A DNA stretch of 64,000 bases from Clostridium ganghwense (GCF_026735165.1 NZ_JAPQES010000004.1:248001-312000); one strand, 5' to 3'; shown: positions 1-9,427, numbered from the stretch's first letter. A program made the numbers and translations. Notes: generated from the letters alone by a model not told the origin.

Positions 1-2
1 TT

Positions 3-614
3 AAAGGAAATATATCTAATCTTAGAAATTTCCATAGACTAGGTGTTAAGCTTTTAACTCTTACTTGGAATTTTCCAAATGAAATAGGATACCCAAACTG
101 TATTAAAAAAGATATGAATAAAGGGCTTACTCCCTTTGGTATAGAAGCAATACAAGAGATGAATAAACTTAAAATGATAATTGATGTTTCTCATCTTTCT
201 GATGGAGGTTTCTATGATGTTTTAAAATACTCTAAATCTCCTTTTGTTGCATCTCATTCAAATGCTAGAGCTATAACAAATAATCCAAGAAATTTAACAG
301 ATGATATGATAAAATCACTTTCGGAAAAAGGAGGCCTTATAGGCTTAAACTTTTTCGGACAATTTTTAGGTGGAAATAAATTTAGTAAAATAGATGACAT
401 GATAACACACATTAAACACATAAAAAATATAGGCGGCATAGATGTGATATCTATGGGAAGTGACTTTGATGGGATAAACTCCAAGCTTGAAATAGAGCAT
501 ATTGGTGAAATGGATAAATTGTTCACATCCCTTAAAAAGAATAATTTTTCTGAAAGTGAAATTGAAAAAATCTTCTATAAAAATGCATTAAGATTTTTAA
601 AAGAAATAGATTAA
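3..614 (+). CDS. Membrane dipeptidase, peptidase family M19 (3' part only)
   Basis: The reading frame enters from before the window and is open from base 3; an internal ATG at 114 is not the start, because the upstream residues (a LTWNFPNE-like segment) belong to the family. M19 'renal' dipeptidases are binuclear-zinc enzymes that cleave dipeptides, sometimes with D-residues. Visible family signatures are DVSHLS, ASHSNAR (His/Arg near the metal site) and GSDFDG close to the C-terminus, which ends with the usual ALRFLKE helix. The N-terminal HxD metal ligands must lie outside the window. The call as M19 is firm; the natural substrate is not known. Confidence 0.93.
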   Translation, partial: KGNISNLRNFHRLGVKLLTLTWNFPNEIGYPNCIKKDMNKGLTPFGIEAIQEMNKLKMIIDVSHLSDGGFYDVLKYSKSPFVASHSNARAITNNPRNLTDDMIKSLSEKGGLIGLNFFGQFLGGNKFSKIDDMITHIKHIKNIGGIDVISMGSDFDGINSKLEIEHIGEMDKLFTSLKKNNFSESEIEKIFYKNALRFLKEID

Positions 615-709
615 TAATAATTTTTAAGAATAAATATAGTACTATAATAATATTTTAATTAAAAGAAAACTTTAGTTGTGTTATATAAATTAATTTCAGG
701 AGGAACAAT

Positions 710-982
710 ATGTATAAATTAAAAAATTACTCTGAAGAATTGGTAGATCAGTTGTTACCTAAAACCCTTAAAGATTATAAAGATATATGTAAATGCGAAA
801 AGTGTATATTAGATATTAAAGCTTATGCACTAAATTCTATAACCCCTAAATATATTGTAACTGACCAAGGTGAAATATACACTAGAGCATTAAATGAAAT
901 TAACAAACAAGAAACTATTAATATAATTAAAAGCATTACAAAGGCTATAGAAGTAGTTAGTAAAAATCCTAAACATGAATAA
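710..982 (+). CDS. ComFB-like small protein
   Basis: A 90-residue cytoplasmic protein with a strong AGGAGG site just before the ATG. It resembles the late-competence ComFB family: a short helical protein with a CKCEKC cysteine cluster at about residues 28-33, then a LDIKAYALN segment and the SITPKYIV motif. In Bacillus comFB lies between two DNA-uptake genes but its own function is unresolved; here it stands alone, closed by its own terminator, so a link to competence is not supported by neighbours. The paired cysteines could bind metal, which is inference. Confidence 0.75.
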   Translation: MYKLKNYSEELVDQLLPKTLKDYKDICKCEKCILDIKAYALNSITPKYIVTDQGEIYTRALNEINKQETINIIKSITKAIEVVSKNPKHE

Positions 983-983
983 T

Positions 984-1009
984 AGCGGTTGTATTTACCG
1001 CTTTTTTTA
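984..1009 (+). terminator. Terminator of the ComFB-like gene
   Basis: Stem AGCGGT (984-989) pairs with ACCGCT (997-1002), followed by a run of seven T. Confidence 0.85.
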
Positions 1010-1037
1010 TTTTTTTGAGTTTTTTGTTTTCTATTTA

Positions 1038-1067
1038 TTTACATTTTTATAAAACACTTGTTATAAT
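1038..1067 (+). promoter_or_regulatory. Promoter of the phosphohexomutase gene
   Basis: TTTACA at 1038-1043 and a perfect TATAAT at 1062-1067, 18 bp apart, about 100 bp before the start codon. No operator-like repeat is seen beside it. Confidence 0.7.
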
Positions 1068-1167
1068 GTAATTATGTGTTTCAAAAGTAGTTTAAACATT
1101 AACTTTAAAAGAGTATTAAACTCAATGTGATTGGAAATTTTAATCTTATAAAGAGGAGTGAAGTTAA

Positions 1168-2859
1168 ATGGATTACAAAAAAATATACGAAGAATGGTTA
1201 AACAATGAATTCTTCGATGAAAAAACACGAAAAGAATTAAAAGCTATTGAAAATGATGAAAAAGAAATTGAAGATAGATTTTATAAAAATCTAGAATTTG
1301 GTACAGCTGGTCTTCGTGGTAAACTTGGAGCTGGAACAAACAGAATGAATGTATATAATGTTTCTAAAGTTACTCAAGGTATTGCTGATTTTATAATTGA
1401 AAAAGGTCAAGAATATATGAATAGAGGTGTTGCAATAGCCTACGACTGCAGACATTACTCAAAGGAATTTGCTAAAACTGCTGCTCTTGTTCTTGCAGGT
1501 AATGGAATTAAAGCTTACCTATTTGAAGATTTACGTCCAACTCCAGAGCTTTCTTATACAGTTAGAAGCCTTGAAACTGCTGCTGGAATTATAATTACAG
1601 CTAGTCATAATCCAAAAGAATATAATGGATATAAAGTTTATTGGGAAGATGGTGCTCAGGTTCTATCAAGCATTGCAGATCCTATGACTGAAAAAATAAA
1701 TGCAATAAATAGCTTTAAAGAAGTAAAAACTATAGATGAAAAAGAAGCTTCTGACAAAGGACTTCTTGTTATATTAGGTAAAGATATGGACTATGAATAC
1801 ATAGAAAAAGTTAAAACCCTAAGTATAAGAGATGACATAGACAAGAACATAAAAGTTGTATACTCTCCACTTAACGGAACTGGAAATATTCCTGTAAGAA
1901 GAGTTCTTAGTGAAAGAGGTTTTTCAAATATAATTGTTGTACCAGAGCAAGAAAATCCTGACCCTAATTTTACAACTGTTGAATATCCTAATCCTGAAAA
2001 CACTAAAGCCTTTGAATATGCAGAAAGATTAGGTAAAGAAGTTAATGCAGAGCTTCTTCTTGCAACAGATCCTGATTGTGATAGATTAGCCATAGAAGTT
2101 AGAAATTCTAGTGGACAATATGTTCCTTTCAACGGAAATCAAACTGGAGCAATATTAATAAAATATATAGTTGAAAGTATGCATGAGATGGGTACTCTCC
2201 CTGAAAATGCTGCTATTATAAAATCTCTTGTAACTGGTGACCTTGGAAGAGCTATTGCAAAGGAATATGGAGTTACTACTTTTGAAGTTCTTACTGGTTT
2301 TAAAAACATATATGGAAAAGCTGTTGAACTAGAAAAAACAGGCGAATATAAATTTATTTTTGGATATGAAGAAAGTATAGGTTATAATGCAGGAACTTTC
2401 GTTAGAGATAAAGATGCTGTTTGCTCTGCCATGCTTTTATGTGAAGCCGCCGCTTACTATAAAACTAAAGGCAAAACTCTTTTAGATGTGTTAAATGAAA
2501 TTTTTGAAAAACATGGCTACTACAAAGAAAAACAGATTTCTCTTGTACTCGAAGGAGTAGAAGGAAAAGCTAGAATAGATAGAATGATGGAAACCTATAG
2601 AAAGGATTTTCCAAAACAAATAGGTAATCTAAAAATGTCTAGATATATAGATTACTTAAAAGGATATGAAGATATTTCACCTTCAAATGTCTTGAAATTC
2701 TATTTAGCAGATGGAAGTTGGTATGCAATTCGTCCTTCTGGTACAGAGCCTAAAATAAAGGTATATATCTATACAAAAGGTAATACTTTAGAAGAATCTA
2801 ATAAAAATCTAGAGGTTATTGAAGAAATAGTAATCAATAATCTAAACTCTATAGAATAA
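1168..2859 (+). CDS. pgcA: Phosphoglucomutase/phosphomannomutase (alpha-D-phosphohexomutase)
   Basis: A full-length 563-residue enzyme of the long bacterial phosphoglucomutase type (Bacillus PgcA is of similar size), interconverting hexose 1- and 6-phosphates for glycogen, glycolipid or envelope precursors in the cytoplasm. All four active-site loops are present: the phosphoserine loop TASHNPKEYNG with Ser146, the magnesium loop DPDCDR at residues 301-306, the sugar-binding loop GYEESIGY from residue 399, and the phosphate-binding RPSGTEPKIK from residue 522. It has an AGGAG site, its own promoter and its own terminator, so it is monocistronic. Whether glucose or mannose phosphate is preferred cannot be read from the sequence. 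Confidence 0.95.
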   Translation: MDYKKIYEEWLNNEFFDEKTRKELKAIENDEKEIEDRFYKNLEFGTAGLRGKLGAGTNRMNVYNVSKVTQGIADFIIEKGQEYMNRGVAIAYDCRHYSKEFAKTAALVLAGNGIKAYLFEDLRPTPELSYTVRSLETAAGIIITASHNPKEYNGYKVYWEDGAQVLSSIADPMTEKINAINSFKEVKTIDEKEASDKGLLVILGKDMDYEYIEKVKTLSIRDDIDKNIKVVYSPLNGTGNIPVRRVLSERGFSNIIVVPEQENPDPNFTTVEYPNPENTKAFEYAERLGKEVNAELLLATDPDCDRLAIEVRNSSGQYVPFNGNQTGAILIKYIVESMHEMGTLPENAAIIKSLVTGDLGRAIAKEYGVTTFEVLTGFKNIYGKAVELEKTGEYKFIFGYEESIGYNAGTFVRDKDAVCSAMLLCEAAAYYKTKGKTLLDVLNEIFEKHGYYKEKQISLVLEGVEGKARIDRMMETYRKDFPKQIGNLKMSRYIDYLKGYEDISPSNVLKFYLADGSWYAIRPSGTEPKIKVYIYTKGNTLEESNKNLEVIEEIVINNLNSIE

Positions 2860-2865
2860 CATATA

Positions 2866-2904
2866 AATAAACTCCATACTTCTTATAAGTGCGGAGTTTA
2901 TTTT
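2866..2904 (+). terminator. Terminator of the phosphohexomutase gene
   Basis: AATAAACTCC..ACTT (2866-2881) pairs with AAGT..GGAGTTTATT (2887-2902) with two central mismatches, then a short T run. Confidence 0.8.
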
Positions 2905-2964
2905 ACTCAAAAATACATAAAACTTTATTTCCCCCCATATAATATTATCGAGGTGGTTTATGTA

Positions 2965-3531
2965 ATGTTAAACTTAAACTTAAAACAAAAATTTCAAGAA
3001 AGCTTTATTATTTCTGTTTTTTTTATAGTTTTGAATTTTCTTGTTTTGGTTTTATTTGGAAAGTCTGTGGGCCCACATAATGAAAAATATATGTTTTTTA
3101 TTAATATTTTTATTGCATTACCTTGCATCTACTTCATCTATAGAGATTTAAAACTTCTGATTCATTTTTCTTCTAAATTTTCTCATCTAAATACATTACT
3201 TGACTTAACTATTTTTTTCCTCTGTGTAGTTTGTATTTTCAATACTTATATATCTGCTTTAGACACAAATTCAATAATAAATAACATTTTATTTATACTT
3301 TCTTGTATTATTCCCATTTACATTTTTTTTATTTTTTTATGTGTTCACTTTGTTTTATTTTATAAAAAATCAGGGATAATTTCTGTAAATTTATATTTTT
3401 ATACCCTTCTAATTTTTGCATTGATTTCTGCTAGTTTTTTTATTACATTCGCTGCAAATCTATTTTTGTGTATCTCTTATCTTTCTTTAAGTTTTATATT
3501 TTTAGAGCTTTCTAAATCTAAAACCTTATAA
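2965..3531 (+). CDS. Unknown multi-pass membrane protein
   Basis: The ATG at 2965 is preferred because GAGGTGG lies 8 bases before it; the in-frame GTG at 2953 is inside that ribosome site. The 188-residue product is almost wholly hydrophobic with about five to six membrane segments rich in Phe, Ile and Leu, a short basic N-terminus (LKQKF) and a short charged tail. I recognise no family motif. It stands alone between the phosphohexomutase and the convergent pot operon, with a terminator after it, so context gives no function. Confidence 0.7.
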   Translation: MLNLNLKQKFQESFIISVFFIVLNFLVLVLFGKSVGPHNEKYMFFINIFIALPCIYFIYRDLKLLIHFSSKFSHLNTLLDLTIFFLCVVCIFNTYISALDTNSIINNILFILSCIIPIYIFFIFLCVHFVLFYKKSGIISVNLYFYTLLIFALISASFFITFAANLFLCISYLSLSFIFLELSKSKTL

Positions 3532-3581
3532 TAACTATAATCCATGGAATACATAAATAACTTTAATTCGATGAAATAAAC

Positions 3582-3620
3582 AAACTAGCCACTTATGGGT
3601 AGCTAGTTTATCTATTTTTC
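3582..3620. terminator. Bidirectional terminator between membrane protein gene and potD
   Basis: AAACTAGC (3582-3589) pairs with GCTAGTTT (3602-3609); T-rich tracts follow on both strands, suited to the two convergent genes. Confidence 0.7.
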
Positions 3621-3624
3621 TTTA

Positions 3625-4674
3625 TTATTTTGCCTTTATTTCTGTCCAAGCATCATCGTAAAGTTTTATATTATTTCCTAAATTAATAAATACTTCACAT
3701 TCCTTTAATGCTTCATCATCTGGATACGCTGTTTTACTATTTTTAATATCTTCATCTAGCATTTTATAGGTTTCTGTATTTGGTGTTGAATATCCAATAT
3801 AATCAGCATTTTTCTTTGCAATATCAGCTCTTGTTAAGAAATCTATAAATAACTCTGCCTCTTTTTTATGTTTGCTTCCTTTTGGTATTACTATATTATC
3901 AAACCACATATTACTTCCTTCTTTAGGAATTACATATTTTAAGTCAGGATTTCTTTTCATCATTGTCATTGCATCGCCAGCCCATACAACTGCAAGTGCT
4001 GCTTCTTCTTGAACCATCATATCTTTAACCTCATCAACAACATAAGCACGTACAAGTGGTTTTTGTTTTACTAATTCCTGCTTAGCTTTTTCAATTTCAT
4101 TTGGATTTGTACTATTCATAGAATATCCTAAACGCTTTAATGAAATTGATATAGTGTCTCTTAAACTATTAAACATTAAAATTTCACCTTTATATTTTTC
4201 ATCCCATAGAATATTCCAGCTATCTACAGGCTCTTTAACCATTTTGCTATTATATATTATTCCAAATGTTCCCCACATATATGGTACTGAATATTCATTT
4301 TTAGGGTCAAAAGCAAGATTTTTAAATTTATCACCTATCTGTTTGTAACTAGATATATTATTAAAATCTATTTTTTCAAGCATATCTTCGTTTATCATTT
4401 TTGTAATCATATAATCAGAAGGAATACAAATATCATAATTTGATCCACCATTTTTTACTTTTGTATACATATTTTCATTTGTATCATAAACTTCGTAGTT
4501 AACTTTAATTCCATATTCCTTTTCAAAATCTTTTAACACAGATTCATCCATGTAGTCTCCCCAGTTATAAACATTTAGTACTTTAGTGTCTTTCTTTTGT
4601 CCACAACCAGCTACTAAAGCAGTTAGTGTTATTACTGTGATAACTAGTGATAATAATTTTTTAAATTGTTTCAT
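3625..4674 (-). CDS. potD: Spermidine/putrescine-binding lipoprotein PotD
   Basis: Extracytoplasmic binding protein that hands polyamines to PotBC. The first 23 residues form a lipoprotein signal ending in LVAGC (Cys24), followed by the family start LNVYNWGDYMDESVL and later the SDYMI and VWAGDAMTMM segments. At 349 residues it has normal length. I chose the ATG at 4674, which overlaps the potC stop by 14 bases and has AAAGGAGC 12-13 bases upstream; the GTG at 4686 is too close to that site. It is the last gene of the xre-potABCD operon and is followed by a terminator. Ligand preference (putrescine or spermidine) is not resolved. Confidence 0.93.
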   Translation of the reverse strand: MKQFKKLLSLVITVITLTALVAGCGQKKDTKVLNVYNWGDYMDESVLKDFEKEYGIKVNYEVYDTNENMYTKVKNGGSNYDICIPSDYMITKMINEDMLEKIDFNNISSYKQIGDKFKNLAFDPKNEYSVPYMWGTFGIIYNSKMVKEPVDSWNILWDEKYKGEILMFNSLRDTISISLKRLGYSMNSTNPNEIEKAKQELVKQKPLVRAYVVDEVKDMMVQEEAALAVVWAGDAMTMMKRNPDLKYVIPKEGSNMWFDNIVIPKGSKHKKEAELFIDFLTRADIAKKNADYIGYSTPNTETYKMLDEDIKNSKTAYPDDEALKECEVFINLGNNIKLYDDAWTEIKAK

Positions 4675-5455
4675 TTTTAATACCACGCTCCTTTTTATCT
4701 TTTATATTTATAATAATAAGTAAAATCAATACTACAGCAAACATTAACGTAGATAATGCATTAATCTTAGGATTTATTCCTCTTCTTGCCATAGAATAAA
4801 TTGTTATTGATAAATTGCTTACTCCTGTTCCTGTTGTGAAAAAACTTATTACAAAGTCGTCTATTGATAGTGTAAATGATATAAGCAAACCTGAAATAAT
4901 TCCAGGTTTTATCATAGGTAAAATAACCTTTCTTAGGGTATATCCTGGGGTTGCCCCTAAGTCCATCGCTGCTTCTGTTATATTTTTAGGCATCTGTCTC
5001 AATTTAGGTAAAACTGATAAAATAACATAAGGTATGTTAAAAGTGATATGTGCAAGTAACATAGTTGTAAAACCTAATGGCATACTTACAAAAACAAATA
5101 AACTCATTAAAGCGACTCCTGTAACTATATCTGGATTTAATATAGGTAAATAATTTACGTTTAAGATTAGTTTTTTATTAAATCCTTTCATTTTATGAAT
5201 GCCAATTGCAGATATAGTTCCTATAGCAGTAGCAATTATAGAAGATAATACTGCTATACCAAGTGTATAATATAATGCTGTAAGTATTTGCTTATCTTTG
5301 AATAAATCCGCATACCATTTTAAAGTAAATCCATCCCATTCAGATCTTGATTTTGAATTATTAAATGAAAATATAATTAAGACTATAATAGGTGCATATA
5401 AAAACATGTATATTAGAAAGGTATATATTCTTTTAAGTGACTTTTCTCCTACCAT
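4661..5455 (-). CDS. potC: Polyamine ABC transporter permease PotC
   Basis: Inner-membrane permease of about six transmembrane segments, 264 residues. It carries the EAA loop (ITEAAMDLGATPGYTLRKV) that docks on the PotA ATPase, and opens with the typical YAPIIVLIIFSFNNSK segment of PotC proteins. The start overlaps the end of potB by 7 bases and the end overlaps potD, indicating translational coupling within the operon. Regulated with the rest of the operon from the promoter upstream of the XRE gene. Confidence 0.93.
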   Translation of the reverse strand: MVGEKSLKRIYTFLIYMFLYAPIIVLIIFSFNNSKSRSEWDGFTLKWYADLFKDKQILTALYYTLGIAVLSSIIATAIGTISAIGIHKMKGFNKKLILNVNYLPILNPDIVTGVALMSLFVFVSMPLGFTTMLLAHITFNIPYVILSVLPKLRQMPKNITEAAMDLGATPGYTLRKVILPMIKPGIISGLLISFTLSIDDFVISFFTTGTGVSNLSITIYSMARRGINPKINALSTLMFAVVLILLIIINIKDKKERGIKNETI

Positions 5456-6267
5456 AAATGACCACCACTTTCTTCTTTATCATATCTTGACATTATAGCC
5501 ATAAAAATCAGTATTAAAATCATCATCAATATGGACACAGCAGAACCAAAATGCCAATCATTAACAACAGTAAATTGCTGTTCTACTAAATTTCCTATAA
5601 GCATATATTGTCCACCACCTAAAAGTCTTGATATAACAAATGTACTTACAGCAGGCATAAAAACCATTGTTATTCCAGACATAACTCCAGGCATACTTAA
5701 AGGTAATATGATTTTTCTGAAGGTAGTAACTCTATTAGCACCCAAGTCTCCTGCTGCTTCAATAAGACTTTTATCCATTTTGCTTAATACTGTATAAATA
5801 GGGAGCACCATAAATGGTAAGAAATTATAAACCATTCCTAAAATAACAGCCCCATCATTATATAATAAATTTACAGTTGGAAATCCCAATGTTCTCAAAG
5901 CTGTATTTATAAAACCATTTCTTCCTAATATAGACATCCATGCATAAGTTCTAAGTAAAAAATTCATCCACATAGGTATAATAAATAACAATACCATAAT
6001 ATTCCTCTTCTTAATTTCTGTGCTAGCTAGAATCATAGCCATTGGATATCCCATAATCAAACAAACCAACGTTGAAATTAAAGCAAGGTTTATGGAACGC
6101 ACAAACACTTTAACATATATGGGGTTCATAAGTCTCTTAAAATTATCTAAAGTAAAAATTAATCCTTCATCATATTTAGTGAAACTAAAACCAACAACTA
6201 GTATTAAAGGAAATATAATGAATATAATACTCCACACTATATATGGATATGCTGAATACTTTTTCAT
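5449..6267 (-). CDS. potB: Polyamine ABC transporter permease PotB
   Basis: Second permease subunit, 272 residues with about six membrane helices. Typical PotB features are WMNFLLRTYAWMSIL in the middle and the EAA loop LIEAAGDLGANRVTTFRKI that contacts PotA. Begins two bases after the potA stop codon and overlaps potC, so the three genes are read as one unit. No anomalies seen. Confidence 0.93.
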   Translation of the reverse strand: MKKYSAYPYIVWSIIFIIFPLILVVGFSFTKYDEGLIFTLDNFKRLMNPIYVKVFVRSINLALISTLVCLIMGYPMAMILASTEIKKRNIMVLLFIIPMWMNFLLRTYAWMSILGRNGFINTALRTLGFPTVNLLYNDGAVILGMVYNFLPFMVLPIYTVLSKMDKSLIEAAGDLGANRVTTFRKIILPLSMPGVMSGITMVFMPAVSTFVISRLLGGGQYMLIGNLVEQQFTVVNDWHFGSAVSILMMILILIFMAIMSRYDKEESGGHLW

Positions 6268-6269
6268 AA

Positions 6270-7313
6270 TTATTTTCTCACCTTTTTCATGATATGAATA
6301 TCTTGTGGATGTATATCCATTCCTATTGTACTGCCAACCTTAGCACTTAAAGTGTTATGAAGTATCCATATTCTATCATTTTCCCTTACTGTTATTTCGT
6401 AATGAACACCCTTAAATATTTGAGACTCTACTACCCCGTTTAACATTCCTCTTTCTTCACTTACAATTTTTATATCTTCTGGTCTAACAACAACCTCAAT
6501 TTCCTCATTTTTTTGAAATCCTTCATCTACACATTTAAATTCTCTCCCTGAGAACTCTACAACAAAATCCGCTTTCATTACACCATCAACTATATTACTC
6601 TCTCCTATAAATTTAGCTACAAAAGCATTTTTAGGTTCATTATATATATCTTGTGGCGTTCCCATCTGCTGTATTTTACCTTTATCCATAACCACTATTG
6701 TATCTGACATTGTTAATGCTTCCTCCTGATCATGAGTAACATATATAAATGTAATTCCAAGTTTTTGCTGCATTCTCTTTAATTCTATTTGCATTTCTTT
6801 TCTTAGCTTTAGGTCTAAGGCTCCTAACGGTTCATCTAATAATAAAACTTTAGGTTCATTTACAAGTGCTCTAGCTATGGCTATTCTCTGCTGCTGACCT
6901 CCGCTTAATGAATCAATGGTTCTATTCTCATATCCCTCTAACTCAACTAGTTTTAACATTCTTTCAACTCTTGTTTTTATTTTATCCTTTGGAATTTTTT
7001 TTATTTTTAATCCAAAAGCTATATTCTCAAATATATTCATATGAGGAAATAAGGCATACTTCTGAAAAACAGTATTTATTTGTCTTTTGTATGCTGGAAT
7101 CTCATTAATAACTTCGTTCTCGAATATAACATCACCTTTAGTAGGTTCTTCAAAACCCCCTAAAATTCTTAAAGTAGTAGTTTTTCCACACCCACTAGGT
7201 CCTAGTAGAGTTAAAAATTCATTTTTTCTTATAGAAAGATTAATATTTTTTAGAACACTTACCCCATCATATTCTTTACGTATATTTTTTAAATTAATAA
7301 TATATTCTTCCAT
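6270..7313 (-). CDS. potA: Polyamine ABC transporter ATPase PotA
   Basis: Cytoplasmic ATPase that powers polyamine uptake by PotBCD. In the 347-residue sequence the Walker A box GPSGCGKTT is at residues 38-46, the ABC signature LSGGQQQR near 136-143 and Walker B VLLLDEP near 156-162. After the nucleotide domain a C-terminal TOBE-like regulatory domain (about 240-347) contains [19 protein letters not shown] ribosome site precedes the ATG. It is the first transporter gene, 26 bases after the XRE-cupin regulator. Confidence 0.95.
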   Translation of the reverse strand: MEEYIINLKNIRKEYDGVSVLKNINLSIRKNEFLTLLGPSGCGKTTTLRILGGFEEPTKGDVIFENEVINEIPAYKRQINTVFQKYALFPHMNIFENIAFGLKIKKIPKDKIKTRVERMLKLVELEGYENRTIDSLSGGQQQRIAIARALVNEPKVLLLDEPLGALDLKLRKEMQIELKRMQQKLGITFIYVTHDQEEALTMSDTIVVMDKGKIQQMGTPQDIYNEPKNAFVAKFIGESNIVDGVMKADFVVEFSGREFKCVDEGFQKNEEIEVVVRPEDIKIVSEERGMLNGVVESQIFKGVHYEITVRENDRIWILHNTLSAKVGSTIGMDIHPQDIHIMKKVRK

Positions 7314-7339
7314 TTGCCTTCACCTCACAAAACAATATT

Positions 7340-7879
7340 TTAAAAATACGGTGGCGTACTTACCCATATTACTTTAGCAGCACTTTTTCCTGCATTCTCG
7401 ATATAATGATTAGCTCTTGCCTTATAATAGAAACTTTCTCCTTTTTTTGCCTTATATCTTTTTTTACCCAGTACTATATATATGCTTCCTGCTAAAACAA
7501 ACCCAAACTCTTCACCTTCATGTGGTTCATCTTCCTTATATCTTCCTGCAGGTTCTAAAGTTAATACTATAGGTTCCATCATATTCTTTTGAGCATTTGG
7601 TACTACCCACTCAAGTTTATATTTAAGTTCTTCATCTTCTGTTGAAAACATTTCTTCCTTTGAGAAAACTATTTTTTCTTCTTCTGTATCATTAAAAAAA
7701 TCTTTAAGATTTGTACCAAGACACTCTAACAAATCTACTAAAGTAGCTATAGAAGGGGATGTAAGATCTCTCTCTACTTGTGATATAAAGCCTTTAGATA
7801 ATTCACATCTGCTGGCTAATTCCATCTGTGTTAATCCTTTTTCTACTCTCAACCTCTTAATTTTTTCGCCAATATTCAT
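7340..7879 (-). CDS. XRE-cupin transcriptional regulator of the pot operon
   Basis: A 179-residue regulator: an N-terminal helix-turn-helix (residues 7-62, GLTQMELASRCELSKGFISQ) joined to a C-terminal cupin barrel (about 105-175, with PHEGEEFGFVL). This layout is common in PuuR-like regulators that sense small molecules through the cupin. It is the first gene of the operon with potABCD, so it probably controls polyamine uptake and its own synthesis. The promoter and two 11-bp direct repeats lie just upstream. The ligand, presumably a polyamine, is inferred from context only. Confidence 0.88.
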   Translation of the reverse strand: MNIGEKIKRLRVEKGLTQMELASRCELSKGFISQVERDLTSPSIATLVDLLECLGTNLKDFFNDTEEEKIVFSKEEMFSTEDEELKYKLEWVVPNAQKNMMEPIVLTLEPAGRYKEDEPHEGEEFGFVLAGSIYIVLGKKRYKAKKGESFYYKARANHYIENAGKSAAKVIWVSTPPYF

Positions 7880-7904
7880 AACTTCCCCTCTCTTGTTTAA
7901 CTAT

Positions 7905-7937
7905 TTACTAAACTTCAAGTTTATCATTACTAAACTT
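7905..7937. promoter_or_regulatory. Candidate operator of the pot operon (direct repeats)
   Basis: TTACTAAACTT occurs at 7905-7915 and again at 7927-7937, exactly 22 bp apart (two helical turns). Between them AAACTT-C-AAGTTT (7910-7922) is palindromic. The pair sits between the -10 box and the regulator start codon, a usual place for autorepression by an XRE protein. Confidence 0.5.
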
Positions 7938-7947
7938 TTCCTCACTT

Positions 7948-7976
7948 ATTATACTAATATGATATTTAAAAATCAA
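7948..7976 (-). promoter_or_regulatory. Promoter of the xre-potABCD operon
   Basis: Read on the minus strand, TTGATT (7971-7976) and a perfect TATAAT (7948-7953) are 17 bp apart, followed after about 70 bases by the regulator start. Confidence 0.75.
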
Positions 7977-8114
7977 TAATTCTTGGAAAAATTTTTTTGA
8001 TAAAAAATAAATTAAAAAACCTTAAAAAAACCAATAAATAGGTTGCATAAACACATATAGGAAATAACCTTTTCTATTGAATAGAATAAAATATCTATTG
8101 AAGGAAGTGATAAT

Positions 8115-8606
8115 ATGATATATTATGTTCGACCTGGAGATAATTTAATTAAAATAGCTAAACAGTTCAATATTCCAGTAGATAAAATTATAATGGTCAA
8201 CGATATTGTTAATCCGAATTATATTTTTGTTGGACAAATGCTTATTATTCCTGAAAATGAAACTAGTAGTAACCCCTATTCTATTGAAATAATCACCAGT
8301 AGAAGAATCTTAAAACTTTTGAAGAATGGCAAAGTACAAAAACAGTATCCAGTAGCTGTAGGTAAACCTTCTACTCCAACACCTAAAGGTCTCTGGAATA
8401 TCATAAAAAAAGACTTGTGGGGAAATCAATTTGGTGGTTATTTTTTGCAACTCAGTGTCCCCTTCGGAACCTACGGAATCCATGGAACCAATAAACCTTG
8501 GTCTATAGGAAAAGCTGTTAGTAACGGCTGTATTAGAATGTATTCTAAAGATGCAGGAGAGCTTTACAGAACTGTACCGCTAGGTACTCCAATACTTATT
8601 TATTAA
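8115..8606 (+). CDS. LysM domain L,D-transpeptidase (YkuD family)
   Basis: A 163-residue protein with an N-terminal LysM peptidoglycan-binding domain (residues 2-46, YVRPGDNLIKIAKQFN) and a YkuD catalytic domain (about 55-163). The active-site segment is complete: HGTNKPWSIG with His123, then SNGCIRM with the nucleophile Cys139 and Arg141. Such enzymes make 3-3 peptide cross-links or attach proteins to peptidoglycan. No signal peptide is visible, as in Bacillus YkuD spore-associated enzymes, so location is uncertain. GAAGGAAGTG precedes the ATG. Confidence 0.92.
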   Translation: MIYYVRPGDNLIKIAKQFNIPVDKIIMVNDIVNPNYIFVGQMLIIPENETSSNPYSIEIITSRRILKLLKNGKVQKQYPVAVGKPSTPTPKGLWNIIKKDLWGNQFGGYFLQLSVPFGTYGIHGTNKPWSIGKAVSNGCIRMYSKDAGELYRTVPLGTPILIY

Positions 8607-8683
8607 AATGTAACATTCTTTTTACCATTTTAGTTTTTAAAATACTTATAATATAAATATAAAAATAAAGGAGATTAGAACAA

Positions 8684-9427
8684 ATGAGAAAAAAATTATA
8701 TACATTAATACTCTGTTTTATTATGACAACATCTATTTTAGTTACTGGCTGTAAAAATAGCAGTATAAAAGATACTCAATCTAAAAGCAATATAAATGAA
8801 AAAGCTGCCACATCAGATATTACTTATGACACAAATTCTCCTAAAGTAACTTGTAATCTAGATATTCCTAAAATAAAATTTGATAAAGATAAAGATGGAG
8901 ATGGAATTAATGACTTAGATGATATATTAGAAGGTGCTAGAAAAGATGCTGCTAACAAGCCTATATATAAAAGTGCCTACTATTCAGGAGGATATCCACC
9001 TGAAACTGAAGGTGTCTGCACGGATGTAGTTTGGAGAGCCTTTAAAAATGCAGGATATAATCTTAAAGATATGGTTGATAAAGACATAAAAGCTCATACT
9101 TCTCGTTATCCTAGAGTTGCTGGTAACCCTGACCCTAATATTGATTTTAGAAGAGTAAAAAATCTTGTACCATTCTTTAAGAAATATGCCAAAACCCTTA
9201 CCAATGAAATTGTTCCTAATGACATTGAAAATTTAAAGCAATGGCAAAGAGGAGATATAGTTGTATTTCAAGATCCTATAGATCACATTGCCATTGTTTC
9301 AGATATACGAAGAGAAGATGGAATACCTTACATTATTCACAACGATGGTCCTTATACTGAAGAAGAAGATTCATTAATGTCTTGGTATAAAAATTCAAAG
9401 GTTATATATCATTTTAGATTCGAATAA
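8684..9427 (+). CDS. DUF1287 lipoprotein with calcium-loop-like motif
   Basis: A 247-residue secreted lipoprotein: signal and lipobox LVTGC (Cys23), a low-complexity linker, an acidic DKDKDGDGINDLDD segment (residues 67-80) resembling a calcium-binding loop, then a DUF1287 domain (about 85-245) with VCTDVVWRAF, DPNIDFRRV and the C-terminal DHIAIVSD. DUF1287 is distantly related to NlpC/P60 cysteine peptidases; Cys112 and His of DHIAIV would be the catalytic pair, by analogy. The gene follows the LysM transpeptidase by 77 bases and probably also acts on the cell wall. Confidence 0.85.
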   Translation: MRKKLYTLILCFIMTTSILVTGCKNSSIKDTQSKSNINEKAATSDITYDTNSPKVTCNLDIPKIKFDKDKDGDGINDLDDILEGARKDAANKPIYKSAYYSGGYPPETEGVCTDVVWRAFKNAGYNLKDMVDKDIKAHTSRYPRVAGNPDPNIDFRRVKNLVPFFKKYAKTLTNEIVPNDIENLKQWQRGDIVVFQDPIDHIAIVSDIRREDGIPYIIHNDGPYTEEEDSLMSWYKNSKVIYHFRFE

